This document shows, piece by piece, positions 12,201 to 24,565 of a stretch of DNA of 64,000 nt (position 1 is its first letter; each line of letters starts with the position of its first letter). The position numbers and the translations under genes are program-made. This DNA is from Aquila chrysaetos chrysaetos. Its lineage: Eukaryota; Chordata; Aves; Accipitriformes; Accipitridae. The DNA is taken from assembly GCF_900496995.4 (NCBI RefSeq), contig NC_044009.1:40633505-40697504 (forward strand), given 5' to 3'. The notes under the pieces were generated by a model. It was not told the origin of the DNA. It did no database searches and worked only from the letters and a program-made list of their open reading frames with translations.

Positions 12201-15200
12201 CCATGCTCTCATTTCTGAAAGATCTGCATTTACTTACCTATCTTGCACGTGGATCGCCAGCACAGGCAGGACTAGTGCAGCAGAAAGGTAGGAACATCTG
12301 TCTCCTGAGAGGATACTGTTCCCAGTGAAGCAGCACATATCTCTTTAATCACTCCACCTGCAAAGTACACTGTTCCCTGCTTGTTGAGAAAGGTCTGGTT
12401 TGTCATGAGTAGGAGGTATGTGCCTATACACGTGCAAAATAAAGCACAGTCCATTTGCAAGATGAAACAGGAGATCAGGTTACGGTCATCTGCAGTGAGG
12501 GCACAGAAAGCTGTAAGGAAAGGCAAAGTAAAGCCAGAAAGCTTTTTTAAAATAACGGAATGTACAGATATTCTAGCTTTCATTTACCAACACTGCTCTT
12601 TCAAACAAAAACACACCAATAAAACAGAACTAGTGGGGAGCAGAGGGATGGATTGGGAGGGAGAGAGTCTCTATTTCAGTAGAAACACTGGCTATACCCA
12701 AGTGACCTGCTCCTCCCCTTTCCTTCAGGGCCCTTTTGCAAAATGTCTGCTCAGGAATCTGAGGGCCTAGTGCTCCAAGGAGAAATGTATTCATTTATGA
12801 ATGACAGTATGATGATGTAGTTGCCCATGACAGCAGAGGTAGCAGTGTCAAAGCCTGGATGTCCCTGGGTTGCTTCCCTGGAGCTAAGCACACTGCCATG
12901 CAGACTTAGAAAGCCACATCTCCTTTATGTGCTGTCCCAAGTTGACTACTTGCATGACTAAGGGGGAGAACAACTTCACTTGACTCGATGTAGCACTGCA
13001 TCTCTCCCTCTGCCATCTCCTGGCCCTGACATCTCCCGCACACGTCACCTGAACAGACTTGTGCAGTGCTAAGGAGAAGGCTGGATTGCTCCTGGCACAA
13101 AGATAACTAACATGGGCCAACGTGAGGTGAAGCCCAAGTACCCAGCTGCTGAGTGCTGTTGATCCTGCTCTGGCATGGGCTCCCTGTGTGACTCACCTCC
13201 TCTACCCCTCACTTACCTTACCTGTGAAACAGGGAACGAACTCCTTCTCCACACTGCGTGAGAGCCAACACTTGAAACAGGGAAAGCACTAGCTACCTCA
13301 CATCAACATTAAATTTAATAATTCCTCGTTCTTTCCTTTGCACATGACAGTTGTCACAGCCCCAGATTCGAGCACTTTCAGCTCAGACAATATGCTCCTG
13401 AACTGCTATCTTTAATTGGCACTTTCCTGCCAAGCCTCAGCGTTTTGCATCGGGCTTTTTCCACGTGAGAGCTGCCACAAACAAAGCAGCCCGCTGACCC
13501 ACTTTAACTCCCACGTGAAGGCACATGAAGCTTCGCTTCGGTCACCAAACAGAAAAGAAAATGCAAAAGCAGAAGGTTTTGATTAAAGGGAAGTGAGCAA
13601 ATGGCTTCAAGGTTCATCGTGTGCACATGGGCACGTCTGCCTGTGTTCACTCCTTGCCGAAATTTGGCCACCCAGAGAGAAACACCACATACAAAGCAAG
13701 TAGTCCTCATGCAGTGTGAATTGGGTTTGATTCGAGATTTCCTGTTGGCACGAAAGTCCTGTGAGCCATGCGACATCCCCACGGGCCTCTTGCTCTGACC
13801 TGGAGTGACTGCCTCCAGGGAGGCAGGGGACAGACAGACAGTTCATTCTCTCTGGCCAAAACATCAAGGAAGGTACCAATTAGTGTTAATTGTGGCATTG
13901 TGACTGGAGGCTGAGCAGAAACCCCCCAAAACTGAACACAGGCTACTGGCAACAGCTTTCCACCCTTTCTGACCCAAGCTAGGTTTAATGCAGTAGCCTA
14001 GAAGATCTCTAGTCATAATGAGACATAGGCATGAGGTCTTGTATTTGCATCAGAAACCGTATTTTTCCTGGCTGCCCCCCCAGGACTCTGAGAAGAGACT
14101 TTACAGGTCAAACTAACAGGAGTCCTATTTTTGCCTTGCACTTAAATTTACATTAAACATTTCAGTCCCATTTCCTCTTCCTTCATAATTCCCCATTTAC
14201 ACTCTTTCAGATGGATTTACCTCTTCCTGTGCTTGTTCTCTATAGTCATCTGCTGTTATTTTATATAGTTATCTGGGTTATTTTATCTTTTTTCCACCAC
14301 CCAAACAGTTACAACTATGCTCACATCTCTTTTTTTTTTTTTTTTTAAACTTGCACATCACACATCCACATACCTTAGCAGCATGGATTCTTTTAATCTT
14401 TGAAAAACATTTCCTTTTTATCCTCACCCAAATATTAAGCCAACTGGAAAGTGACACATCAAGGTTAGGAATGCAGTCTGCTCCTGACAAGGAAAAAATG
14501 CTGAGCTTTGCAAGAGAGGCTAAGTGGATTAAGATCCTTTTTAAAGATTAGGTCACCCTTCACCCCAAATGCAGATTTCTACTGAAATTAATGGAAGCTC
14601 TTACAAAATGCAACGGGAAGGCTGACACTGAACAGCAACACAGCAAACATACCGGCAGCCCACTCAACACCGATTGTCCAAATCACCGACTCCAAATGGT
14701 TCTTAACAACTGACTGAATCTATACTACATATTAACATGGCAGGATTTCATCTTGTAAAATTATGAGCCGATGGGGAAAAAAAGCTGAGCTAGCAGTTCT
14801 CAGGATAAAAACTTGGGCTGTGATTCATCTGATGTGGCTGCATTGACGTTACACCAACGGACAGGTTTGCCTTAGGAGAATCCACACTGCCTCTGAAACT
14901 AGTGCTTTGCACTTGCATAGCTCCTCCCAGCCCAGTCTCAAAGCTCTGGCAGCTCCAGCAGCTCCAAACATGGATGGTTTGTTTTTCAGGATACAATTCA
15001 ATAGAATGCACTTTAAGCATTGTCCAGCTAATAAACCACAAACATCATGTCTTTGTGTGGGATAGCTGAGGGAAAAGCCTTATAGATTTATCTTACATTT
15101 CCTCTGCCCATTGCTTCTGGGCAGATGGACCCAGCCCTTCTAACAGGCAGACCTGCAACGCAACCCAGCACCTGAAAGTCCTACTGGATCCCTTCCAGCT

Positions 15201-18200
15201 CTCACATCAACAGAAGTAAAAGTCCTGCAGGTGACAAAGCAGCTGTGCTGCTGCTGCGCAACTGGCACAGGCCCCTGCTCGCTCCCCACCGCACAACTGC
15301 CTTCTGCAGGGCATGCTGGCGAGAAACAGTAACTCTGAGTACACTCAGCAAGCAAGACGGAGAGGCAAGGTACTGCCTTCACTCTCAAAATGGTGCAACA
15401 CTTTCAGCCTTGCAAAGCTACCCTGACAGAAGTAACTCTACTTCCCTGCTCATTTTAAAGAAACCAATACACATGCAAGCTGGGGGGCTGTGCAAGCACT
15501 TGCGGTAAACTGGCAGCAATGCCAACCCGCAGAGAGAGCAGCCTGATTTCCACATCTGTACCTGCTCACCAAGCCCTCTGTCTCAGTCAGCACTGGAAAA
15601 ATGCACTGAAAAAAACAGGACTTTCCAGACTCACTATGCTAAAAACCAGTTTTATTTGTTTTTCTCCTCCCTGTTCTTTAAAACAACAAGTTTCAAATCC
15701 AGGCCAGGCCCTAGACTCCCAAATGATGGGTCAAGTGCAGGGCTGAACATGCAGCCACAGAAAGGAGGCGACCCCAGTGCCCACGGCTCAATGCAGACAC
15801 CCATCTTGCTGTCCCAAAGTCCTGCAGCATTCGTCCTCACAATCCTGCCTGCTCTCTTCAGCACCACATTTGAAGACAATTATAAAGCAGCATTTTCTCC
15901 CCTGACCGGAGCTAAGACTTGTGTAGAAGCTTCTCTGTAGCTTACCCTTTCCCAGCACAGGAGAACCACATAGTTACTGGCCACAGACACTCAGGTGTGC
16001 AACCAGTCCAAGCCTCCCAGGACAGCCAGCATCTCTGTCCCTGCCATATGCTTAATTAATGCTGGTAGGAGAAGTGATGAGAGGCCTCACTGCACCCTGC
16101 ATGGGAGAAAATGTTTCACTTTAGCAATTCTCACTCATGCAGTTAACTATTTCCTCAGCTCGCTCTGACAGCTGCTGGCCTTGGGCAGGGAGGGATGTGC
16201 CTGGATTAGTGGTGCCAGGCAGCAGCCTGACACACGGAACAGCCCTCCCCGACATCTCCCGGGTATCCCTGGCCAAGAACGTGCAGATTATTGCTGCCTG
16301 GAGTTGGATGTTTCAAGGCTTTGGGGGTTACATTGTAAACTCTGGAAAACAGGATGTGTTTGAACAGCATCTTGGACAATGAAGAGGTCTGGTCCCAGAG
16401 AAGGACTTGTGGGTATTCCTGGAAAACACCTGACAGCGATCACATCCACTGCACTCCTGTTATCCGCTTGTCCGGCTTTCACCTGCAACACCCTGCCCAG
16501 GGCAGGGATGTGCACAGCACCTCACACATCACAGCACTACCCTGGCCGGCTGCGTGGCACAGGCAAAGCGAGAACCAAACAGCCCAGCACTCTGAAGGGA
16601 AAGTTGGGAGAGGAGGAATTTGCTAGAGCTACCCTCTGTCTCACTGGTGCTTTACTCGGAGACAAGAGGACATCACCCCTCAGAGCCACACACAAGTCCT
16701 CCCTTGCACCCTGAGCCATTTGCAGACAGGTTTTAGTCTTGCTCCTTGGGGCTGCAGCCATTTTAAAAGCCAGGTATGCAAGCAAACAGGCTTGTTACTG
16801 GCAAGAGCAAGTGTCGCTTGCCCAGCCTGCTCTCCTCTTCCACTCAGGGCCCACAAGCAAGCACTGACACTTGGACAATGGTTCGCAGCACACTCCTGAC
16901 GCACTGTGCAGCCTGGGCATCTAACAACACATCTAACAGACAAAACAAGTAAGAAAACCATCAAACTGCATCTTTAATTTAGAGCAGACTAACACTGCCA
17001 AATTCACCAATGCCTTTTTCTCTAAAGGTGAGCTTTGGCTTCATCATTCCTTTCTCCCCTCTATTTTGCAGCCAATTCTGCCTTTCTCATCCCTGCCTCC
17101 CCCCATCCCATTCCTCTTTTACTTCCAGTGCTTCACGTGCTGGGAAATGCTGCGCACTCCTAAGCCCAGTTCCCCTTCCAGCAAGACAGAGAAATCAGAA
17201 TAAATGAGTGTAAATTAGCAGACTCTGCTAGCACTTAAGTGTTTCTGAAGCTTGAAAACGGTACAACATACATAAGGTGTTCAGTAAACCAGGTCCACAA
17301 AGTCACCATTAAAGGCAGAGAGCTTGCCAGTTATGCCTTGAAACCAAAGCCCCAACACTCCTAGCATCCAGTAAAAACAACTCGTAGCCTGCCCTAAAAT
17401 CAGTGGGCAGGAGGCTTGTGTTTGTCCAAGATGAACGAACAAATGACTGGAGAGCTGAGAAATAAAAATCAGTGCAAGGACTGAGGCATAACTCATGACA
17501 CAGCACGTCTGTCCATCTGCTACGGAAACTATGTTTGGCAAGTATCAGGTGTCTGAATTTCTGCTTATGTACATCTCCCAGGACAGCAGTATATTAATAA
17601 CACAGGCAGCCTAAAAACAGAAGCTATCACCAAGAAAAGCTACCCTTTTGCTGAGAGTTCCTTGCTGTAGCCTGGGTATTGTTGTTGTGCTTTACTCAAA
17701 CAGCACAGAATTTTGTTTCCTTGCTTTTTGGATTTGCCATCTAAGCTGATCTCAATTGAAGGAAGACCAGTAAACAAAAGGAAGGGAAAGGAAAATTACA
17801 GCAGGAAGCAAACCTTATTGTAAGCACAGCTTTCTTGAACGTCTTATGGAGAGCAAGCAGGGTGCTAGCTTAAAGGCACAAACCTTTTCAAGAGATCTGC
17901 AGAAGCCCAAGTCCCTGGGAACTCATGCAGCTCCACAGGATAGCCCAGGCACAGCAAGCAGCATGAACAGAAGCCACAGCGTCAAACACAGAAGAAAGCA
18001 GCAAGCAGACACAGGCTTCCAGGCAGGGGCAGGACACAGGGCACAGAGAGGAGCACGGTAACAGAAGCAGAGCAGGAAGAAAGCAACACCAGGTTCAAAA
18101 TGCAGGCCATGGGGTTGGAATGGGAAGCATAGGAAAAGAGCTGCTCAGGCTTCAGTGAACTACACTGGAGAGGTTACTTTAGAAAACTTTAGATAAACTA

Positions 18201-20702
18201 AGTTTTCTTAAGAGCAGCTTTAACTCAACAGCCTTGGAAGGAGTATTTGTGGCAGCACCAAGGAAATGGGCATATTTGATTAAGATCCATACCAGGTTTC
18301 TCCCATATTCTTAAATCATGTTAGAGTTGCGTTAGTCACACCAGTGTAGCCAGTCACTCCAAACAACCTGGACTAGGCAGGCTTCTTTCTAAATCCGGGA
18401 GGTCGTTTCCCAGGAAACGTTGTGCCGCGTTTGTCAGAGGGCAGCGTGTCCCCACACAGCTGAAGTGTGCTGCCCCCCGGTGTCAGACTGCGCCCAAAAG
18501 ATTCAGCTCCAGACAGGAGAAAGTGCAGCCACATTTCCAGTTCTTCTTTACCCAACAGCCATCCTTATTTGCACAACACAAAGTTAAGAACATGGATTTT
18601 AAAAGAAAACTGTCCATTCTGGGCAGATGCATTTTGCTTCTCTTCTGCTGCTCTCTGCTGTATGAAGTCGAGGTAGAAAAGTTTTTTTCAGAGCTGCATG
18701 TCAGTCACTAACAGTTAAGCAATTTCTGCCAACCACTCTGATCACATTTATCTCAAACCTTAGCTGAGGATGTGTTTTCCACAGGTTTGAGGTGTAAACG
18801 CTACCTGTTTCACATCAAATAATGCACAGAGAAGAAAGCCTGCAGATGCACACAGCAACACTGCTACTAAAAGTCAGGGACTGTCAGTGACCATTGGGCT
18901 GGTCAACAGATTTCTCTAGCATGCCTAAGATGACAAGCATTTGATATAGACCCACTCGTCCAAGTGGCTTCCCCAACAGTTTAGAGCGACAAAGGAGAAT
19001 GATCTAATTTGGGTCACCAAGAGAATGTCATTACGATCACATGATTATTCAAGTGATCAGGCCAGATAGGACAGAATTAGCCAGGCCAATGGTTCAGATT
19101 TCTCTACCAGGAGTCCGAGTCTTAAAATAGCCAAGGCACTAGTGCCAGCCACCTACCTGAACAGCCGGTTATTATCACCTGCACTTTCCTCTGAAACCTT
19201 CTGGCAAGCCTGACCTACAGCCAACAGCAGTAGAGAGTGTTTCATCTCAGACAGTAGAAGATCAAGACTAAATGCATGCCACAAAACCCAAACTGGAATT
19301 TCTTCAGGTCTCAGATCTGTAATATAATCCAAATTCCAATTGCACAGTCAAACTGCATCTTCAAATGGGACTGGCTATCTGCAGTCAGCTACGACAGGCT
19401 ATGTCACAACAAGACTAAATCTTGACACACAACAAAAAGCTACACTCAATTCTCTGAACTTGTACTACTGTTAACAAAACCCTGCCTTCCCATTCCTGGC
19501 TCACCCACCCAGAGGCTTATCACAATATTGTGATGTGCTTATCACCCCCTGAAGCAGAAGATATCCTTGCTTCATGCAGGCAGTGAAACTAAAATACAGT
19601 GACAAGATATTGCAGGGCCCAAAGGACAACAGAACTCCTAATACAACCCAGACTGCTCTGGTTACTGATGCATCTTCTCAAAAAGCCTTGCTCACTCCGA
19701 GAACAGCTGCACATAAGCTAGTTTTCACCATTTGCTCCTCTCCACAGTTCAGCAAGAAGTCCCCCTAAAAGCAGCCACACTTTGCAAGTCCTCGAGCACT
19801 TTCTGAACCAGGCAACAGCACAATTATGGCACACCAAACCCCAGAGAATTACCAAGTTAGCTTTGCCTGGTCAGCCCAGAGGTAAAGCAGTACGTCAGTA
19901 CGTGCACACCTGGAACCTCTGCAGCGTGAAATGCCTTTCACGCAAGCGCGCAAGGAATGAAAGCATAGCTGTGACTCTGGCTAAGCCACCAGCCAACAGA
20001 ACAGTCACCCTACGTCCTCCACAGTAGGCCACACTCTCAAACACAAATCTTTTGCCTGCATAGGGAAAGGAATGGGAATCTTGAACGTGAGTGACTTCAG
20101 CCATCTTCCTCCGTCTCTTCTCACCACCTTCCTAATCCCAGTCCCTTCCAAGTCCTCCTCCGCAACCACTCCACATCCTGTCAAAGGCCGAGTTTCCCAG
20201 TCACTGCTGAAAGCAAGGCTGAAAGGCACTGGCTTGCTCAAGCAGTGTGGTATTCTGCCTCTGCCCTGGACAGTACAGGCAGATCTTGACTGATCACAAA
20301 CAGGAGATGAAATTCAAGGTATGTCTTCCTTGGGGAAAAAATCCCGCACCTGCTATTTGTGTAACTGTGTGAGAACTCGAACGAAACACAGACATTCAGT
20401 TAAACAGAAGAACCTCTACAAAGAGCCAACACAGTTGTAAAATGGTTTAATTTTTTTTTTTATAACCTGTCATTAATGAGAAACGTAAGATACAGACCGC
20501 ATCAGCAAATTCTGAATGGACAGCCTCACATTTTCTTTCAAAACAGTGAGTGATAGAGCCAAGATACAGAATTAACTGAAGGTTCTGGCATGACTGTAGG
20601 TGTGTCACAGCACAGGTGCTTGTGAGCACAAAGTCAAGAACATCCTCAAAGACAGAGAAGACCATAGGTCCCCTGATGTCTAAGCAGGAGGGGGGGGATT
20701 TT
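9300..20702. other. Intergenic DNA, no gene recognised
   Basis: This 11.4-kb stretch separates the CpG island from the retroviral insertion. Reading frames are short and scattered on both strands without domain motifs or consistent splice sites. Homopolymer runs occur near 10791, 11726 and 14330. On the minus strand ATTAAA at 20446-20451 could be the pre-insertion poly(A) signal of NIFK. Non-coding transcription from the CpG island towards NIFK is possible but not visible. Confidence 0.4.
20446..20451 (-). terminator. Candidate ancestral NIFK poly(A) signal (ATTAAA)
   Basis: The plus strand reads TTTAAT here, so the minus strand reads ATTAAA, the commonest variant poly(A) signal. If the retrovirus is removed, this lies roughly 400 bp beyond the NIFK stop codon, a plausible 3' UTR length. 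The assignment is inference. Confidence 0.25.
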
Positions 20703-21116
20703 TGTGGGAACATATTTAGCTAACAGTCACAAGAGCATTCCAGACGCCTTTAGAAGACCTTGAACGGAATAAACAAGAAGACAAAAAAGAAGAAAGATGA
20801 TAATAAAGCCAATTAGAAGAACACAAGTGCGCAATCCACGATAAAGGGAACTTGGCACAAAAAACCTCAATTCGGCAGTTTATCTTGACCAATTAGACTG
20901 AGACAAGTTTTGCATGTTTTAGTTGGTATAACCAATTATGTCTTATGTTTATGCGCGTGTACAGAGATGGTATAACCAATCATAGTCTATGCTTGTGCGC
21001 GTGTACAATGACTTTGCAGAATATGTGATTATAAATATGTGTGTGTTTTAGCAATAAAGGGTCATCTGTCATCTGCTTTCAACTTTACAGGCGTCCGTTT
21101 ATTTCTACCTCCTGCA
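20703..21116 (+). repeat. 5' LTR of the class II retrovirus
   Basis: 414 bp, from TGTGGGAACATA to CTCCTGCA. It holds CCAAT motifs, a TATA-like TATAAATA at 21030-21037 and a sense poly(A) signal AATAAA at 21053-21058. This gives a typical U3-R-U5 order with a short R. The antisense strand carries an AATAAA near its end, as does the 3' LTR. Confidence 0.93.
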
Positions 21117-21118
21117 AA

Positions 21119-21136
21119 TGGTGACCTCAGTGTGGC
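21119..21136 (+). other. Primer-binding site, tRNA-Trp-like
   Basis: TGGTGACC starts two bases after the LTR end, the position where retroviral minus-strand synthesis is primed. The first eight bases fit a tRNA-Trp primer site as used by avian class II retroviruses; the remaining ten match only partly. The tRNA assignment is tentative, but the site itself is clear from its position. Confidence 0.7.
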
Positions 21137-21264
21137 CCTGAGAGCGCAGAAGACACGGCAGGAGAAGCCCTGGTTGGAGGTACTGCTGTCGGCAGGACCG
21201 AAGCAGGGAAGCTGAGCCTAGGCTAAGAAGACACCTGAGAGGAAGGTGAGCAACCAGGGGCAGT

Positions 21265-23889
21265 ATGGGGCAGAACTTGTCCTCGGAGGAAAGGGCAATA
21301 GTCAGACTCCTACTCCATATACTCTCTGAGAGAGGAATTCAATGTACTGAATCCTCCGTGAGAGGGTTATTGAAATGGTGCCGAGTTCAGGGCTCTCCTG
21401 TTGAAACGGCTACTGCATTTAAGCCTGACATTTGGGCAGAAATTGGAACAAAATTACGGGATGCGATCTCTAAAGGGGATCGACACGCTGAAGACCTGGT
21501 TATTACTTGGCGGTTGCTTTTTGACAATATACGATCCTTATGGGCAGAAAGAAAGGTGGAAGCGAAGGCAAATTTGATTTTGAATCCAAAAGTATCAGTG
21601 TCGGTAAATGGCGATGAGGACAGACACGATACCAATGAGTCATCTTGTTCGCATTGTCCCTCTGACTGTACTAGTCATAAAATGACATTACCGGATGGTT
21701 CAGTAAAAGATACACCGGAGCCAAAAAAGGCATCGCCACCTATTCTACCACCAAACCCTGAGAAGGAAATACGCCCGATTAAGCTGTCTACGGGTTTGTA
21801 TCCACCTTTACCTGACAATGATGATAACTGGTCAGAACCTCCCCGAGACGATATTTCTTTAGAAAAAGAAAAACCGCCGCCAAGTTACGATGTAGCTGAA
21901 GATTTGGGCTGTGACCCAAGAAGTTACTGGAGAGAAATACATAAGAAAGCAGCAAGCAAGGGAGTGGTCGTTCCTCATGCTTATCCTGTTATGGTGAGGG
22001 CAAATGATCCAAATGAATGGAATCCCTTTTCATGGGATTTGATAAAAGAAGTGTGCAAGTCAGTCCATAATTATGGGCTGACGGCTCCTTTCACTGAAGC
22101 GCTGCTCGACAATATTTTCAGAGCTCAACTTTTGACTCCGTATGATTGCGATCAATTAGCCAGCATGCTATTAAAGCCAACTCAGAAAATGTTGTGGAGA
22201 GACAGATGGAGGGGACTGTGTGAAGAAGTTGCTATAAAAAATTTGGATAGACCCAATGATGACCCCATGAAGGCAATAGGGATGGATCACCTTATTGGGA
22301 CTGGCAAATTTACTGATCCAAGATTACAAGCAAGGTTTCCCATAGAGGCCTTGAGAACTGCTTCACTAATGGCGTTTAAAGCAATGATGACTCTGCCAGA
22401 AGAGGGTAGAAATGTTATGTCGATCACGCAGATTAAGCAGGGTCCCCAGGAATTGTACGTGTCTTTCACTGACAGACTAAGAGATGCAATAACTAAACAG
22501 GTATCCAGTGTGGAGGCTCAGAATACCTTGGCACTAAAATTAGCAGTAGAGAATGCAAACGCTGACTGTAAAAAGCTTTTGATGGCATTACCCAGAGATG
22601 CCAGCCTTGTTGATATGGTTGAGGCATGTAACAAGGTTGGAACTACATCATTCCAAACGACTGCATTAGCAGAAGCGTTTGCGGTTGCACTTAGAGGGGA
22701 TAAAAAATGTTACAATTGTGGAAAGCCTGGTCATTTAAAAGCACAATGTCGGGCTAAAGGGAAACCGAGACAAAATCATTCGCAGTATCGACAACAAACT
22801 GTAACACCAGTTCAGGTTTGTGCAAGATGCCAGAAGGGTGGCCATACAGCTCGTGTTTGCCATTCTAAATATCATAATAATAGCTCTCCACTACCACCTG
22901 TGGTGGGAAACGGCCAGCAGAGCGTGCCGGTGAACCGCGCGACAACACAACTTGTGGGAACAAATTCACCTGGAGCCGTAAATCCACGAGGTTTGCATTC
23001 TTTACAATTGTGGCAAATGGATGTAACACACGTACCTGAGTTTGGTAAATTGAAATATGTCCATGTGTCTGTGGATTGTTTTTCTGCAGCTGTATGGGCA
23101 ACAGCGCAGACGGGAGAAGCAAGTCGACACGTCCAGCGACACCTGCGTTCAGCTTTTGCAGCACACGGCATTCCAGTTCAGATAAAAACTGACAATGGGC
23201 CATGCTACATCGCACAGCCAACTCAAAAGTTTTTTAGTCAATGGGCTATTGTACACACCACAGGTATACCACATTCCCCTACAGGCCAGGCAATTGTAGA
23301 ACGCATGAATCAGACTCTGAAACGCCAACTGCAAAAACAAAAAGGGGGAGAGCAGATGGCTACTCCTCACGAACGATTGAACAAAGTTGTATATGTGTTG
23401 AATTACTTGAGATTGACAGATGGCAAAAGGGTACCACCAATTGTAAAACATGTGCAAGGCATGGTAGGAGATTTGTTTGACATTAATAGCAATGTTCAAG
23501 TTAGGGTTAAAAATGTTGAGAAAAATGTATGGGAAGGACCATTTCAATTAATAACCTGGGGACGAGGTTATGCTTGTGTTGTTACAGATCACGGAACAAG
23601 ATGGGTACCAGCAAAGCGGGTAAAACCCTGGGACAGTCGTTACATCCTTGGAAAAACACTGAACCTAAAAGGACTCCTCCTCGCTGTTATGGGTGACACA
23701 CATAAGGGAAGAATGGATGATCCACCAACCAAAACAGAATGTATGGGTAACCTTGGCGAACATAACGCATCAAGAAGCTATCTATTTTGCTTGTATATAG
23801 AAATGCTACAGCTTGGTGTAACTATATCTATTCCAGAATATCATGCTCTTTTTCTATTCCAGCTGTTTTACCTGCGGGGACGTTTTTAA
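21265..23889 (+). CDS. Gag-integrase fusion ORF of the retrovirus
   Basis: One open frame of 874 codons. It begins MGQNLSSEE, with glycine 2 as a likely myristoylation site. Gag landmarks follow: a PPSY late motif at residues 205-208, the capsid major homology region from Q392, and CCHC zinc knuckles at 482-495 and 519-532. Shortly after the second knuckle the frame passes directly into integrase. The zinc-binding N-terminus of integrase is absent, but the catalytic core keeps D586, D643 and E679 with DD35E spacing. Protease, reverse transcriptase and RNase H are missing. The last ~80 residues are non-integrase sequence from the env region. The frame has no stop across the junction, so a chimeric protein could be made; whether it is expressed is unknown. 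A splice-donor-like AAG/GTGAGC lies at 21243-21251, before the start. Confidence 0.9.
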   Translation: MGQNLSSEERAIVRLLLHILSERGIQCTESSVRGLLKWCRVQGSPVETATAFKPDIWAEIGTKLRDAISKGDRHAEDLVITWRLLFDNIRSLWAERKVEAKANLILNPKVSVSVNGDEDRHDTNESSCSHCPSDCTSHKMTLPDGSVKDTPEPKKASPPILPPNPEKEIRPIKLSTGLYPPLPDNDDNWSEPPRDDISLEKEKPPPSYDVAEDLGCDPRSYWREIHKKAASKGVVVPHAYPVMVRANDPNEWNPFSWDLIKEVCKSVHNYGLTAPFTEALLDNIFRAQLLTPYDCDQLASMLLKPTQKMLWRDRWRGLCEEVAIKNLDRPNDDPMKAIGMDHLIGTGKFTDPRLQARFPIEALRTASLMAFKAMMTLPEEGRNVMSITQIKQGPQELYVSFTDRLRDAITKQVSSVEAQNTLALKLAVENANADCKKLLMALPRDASLVDMVEACNKVGTTSFQTTALAEAFAVALRGDKKCYNCGKPGHLKAQCRAKGKPRQNHSQYRQQTVTPVQVCARCQKGGHTARVCHSKYHNNSSPLPPVVGNGQQSVPVNRATTQLVGTNSPGAVNPRGLHSLQLWQMDVTHVPEFGKLKYVHVSVDCFSAAVWATAQTGEASRHVQRHLRSAFAAHGIPVQIKTDNGPCYIAQPTQKFFSQWAIVHTTGIPHSPTGQAIVERMNQTLKRQLQKQKGGEQMATPHERLNKVVYVLNYLRLTDGKRVPPIVKHVQGMVGDLFDINSNVQVRVKNVEKNVWEGPFQLITWGRGYACVVTDHGTRWVPAKRVKPWDSRYILGKTLNLKGLLLAVMGDTHKGRMDDPPTKTECMGNLGEHNASRSYLFCLYIEMLQLGVTISIPEYHALFLFQLFYLRGRF

Positions 23890-24212
23890 TTTGTGGGGAT
23901 AGAGTGTGGGGGGGAATTCCATTGAAAATTAACAGGAGGCCATGTAGCCTCGGACGACTTACGTTACTAACACCCGATATCAATATGATTCACAGTAAAA
24001 AGGCTCACGATAACTGACACAGGGTTAAGTGGATAGCTAGCAAGTTTGGGAATTATGGGATGATTAAAAGATTTGCTTATGCATGGCTTAGTTATTCTAA
24101 TTGTAGTATTAGCAGTTGTAATGATTGTACCATATATTATAAAAATAGTTGAACATATGATTGCAAAAGCATTTCATGTAACTTGGCTTGCACAAAAACA
24201 AAAAAGGGGAGT
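23837..24212 (+). pseudogene. env remnants: surface-subunit scrap and membrane anchor
   Basis: Two pieces remain of the envelope gene. In one frame about 23837-23990 encodes a segment with LPAGTFLICGDRVW and CSLGRLTLLTP, resembling the C-terminal part of the surface subunit in class II avian elements. From 24073 another frame encodes a hydrophobic stretch (LVILIVVLAVVMIVPYII) followed by a basic tail, the transmembrane anchor and cytoplasmic end. The fusion peptide and ectodomain of the transmembrane subunit are absent. No functional envelope protein can be encoded. The surface-subunit identification rests on motif resemblance. Confidence 0.65.
24200..24211 (+). other. Polypurine tract
   Basis: AAAAAAGGGGAG lies immediately before the TG of the 3' LTR at 24213, the usual place of the plus-strand primer of reverse transcription. 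Sequence and position both fit. Confidence 0.85.
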
Positions 24213-24565
24213 TGTGGGAACATATTTAGCTAACAGTCACAAGAGCATTCCAGACACCTTTAGAAGACCTTGAACGGAATAAACAAGAAGACAAAAAAGA
24301 AGAAAGATGATAATAAAGCCAATTAGAAGAACACAAGTGCGCAATCCACGATAAAGGGAACTTGGCACAAAGAACCTCAATTCGGCAGTTTATCTTGACC
24401 AATTAGACTAAGACAAGTTTTGCATGTTTTAGTTGGTATAACCAATTATGCCTTATGTTTATGCGCGTGTACAGAGATGGTATAACCAATCATAGTCTAT
24501 GCTTGTGCGCGTGTACAATGACTTTGCAGAATATGTGATTATAAATATGTGTGTGTTTTAGCAAT
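24213..24565 (+). repeat. 3' LTR, left part (split by a nested LTR)
   Basis: 353 bp matching 20703-21055 with four differences, all transitions. The element is interrupted after GCAAT at 24561-24565, just at the poly(A) signal, by another LTR. The remaining 61 bp resume at 25718. Confidence 0.93.
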
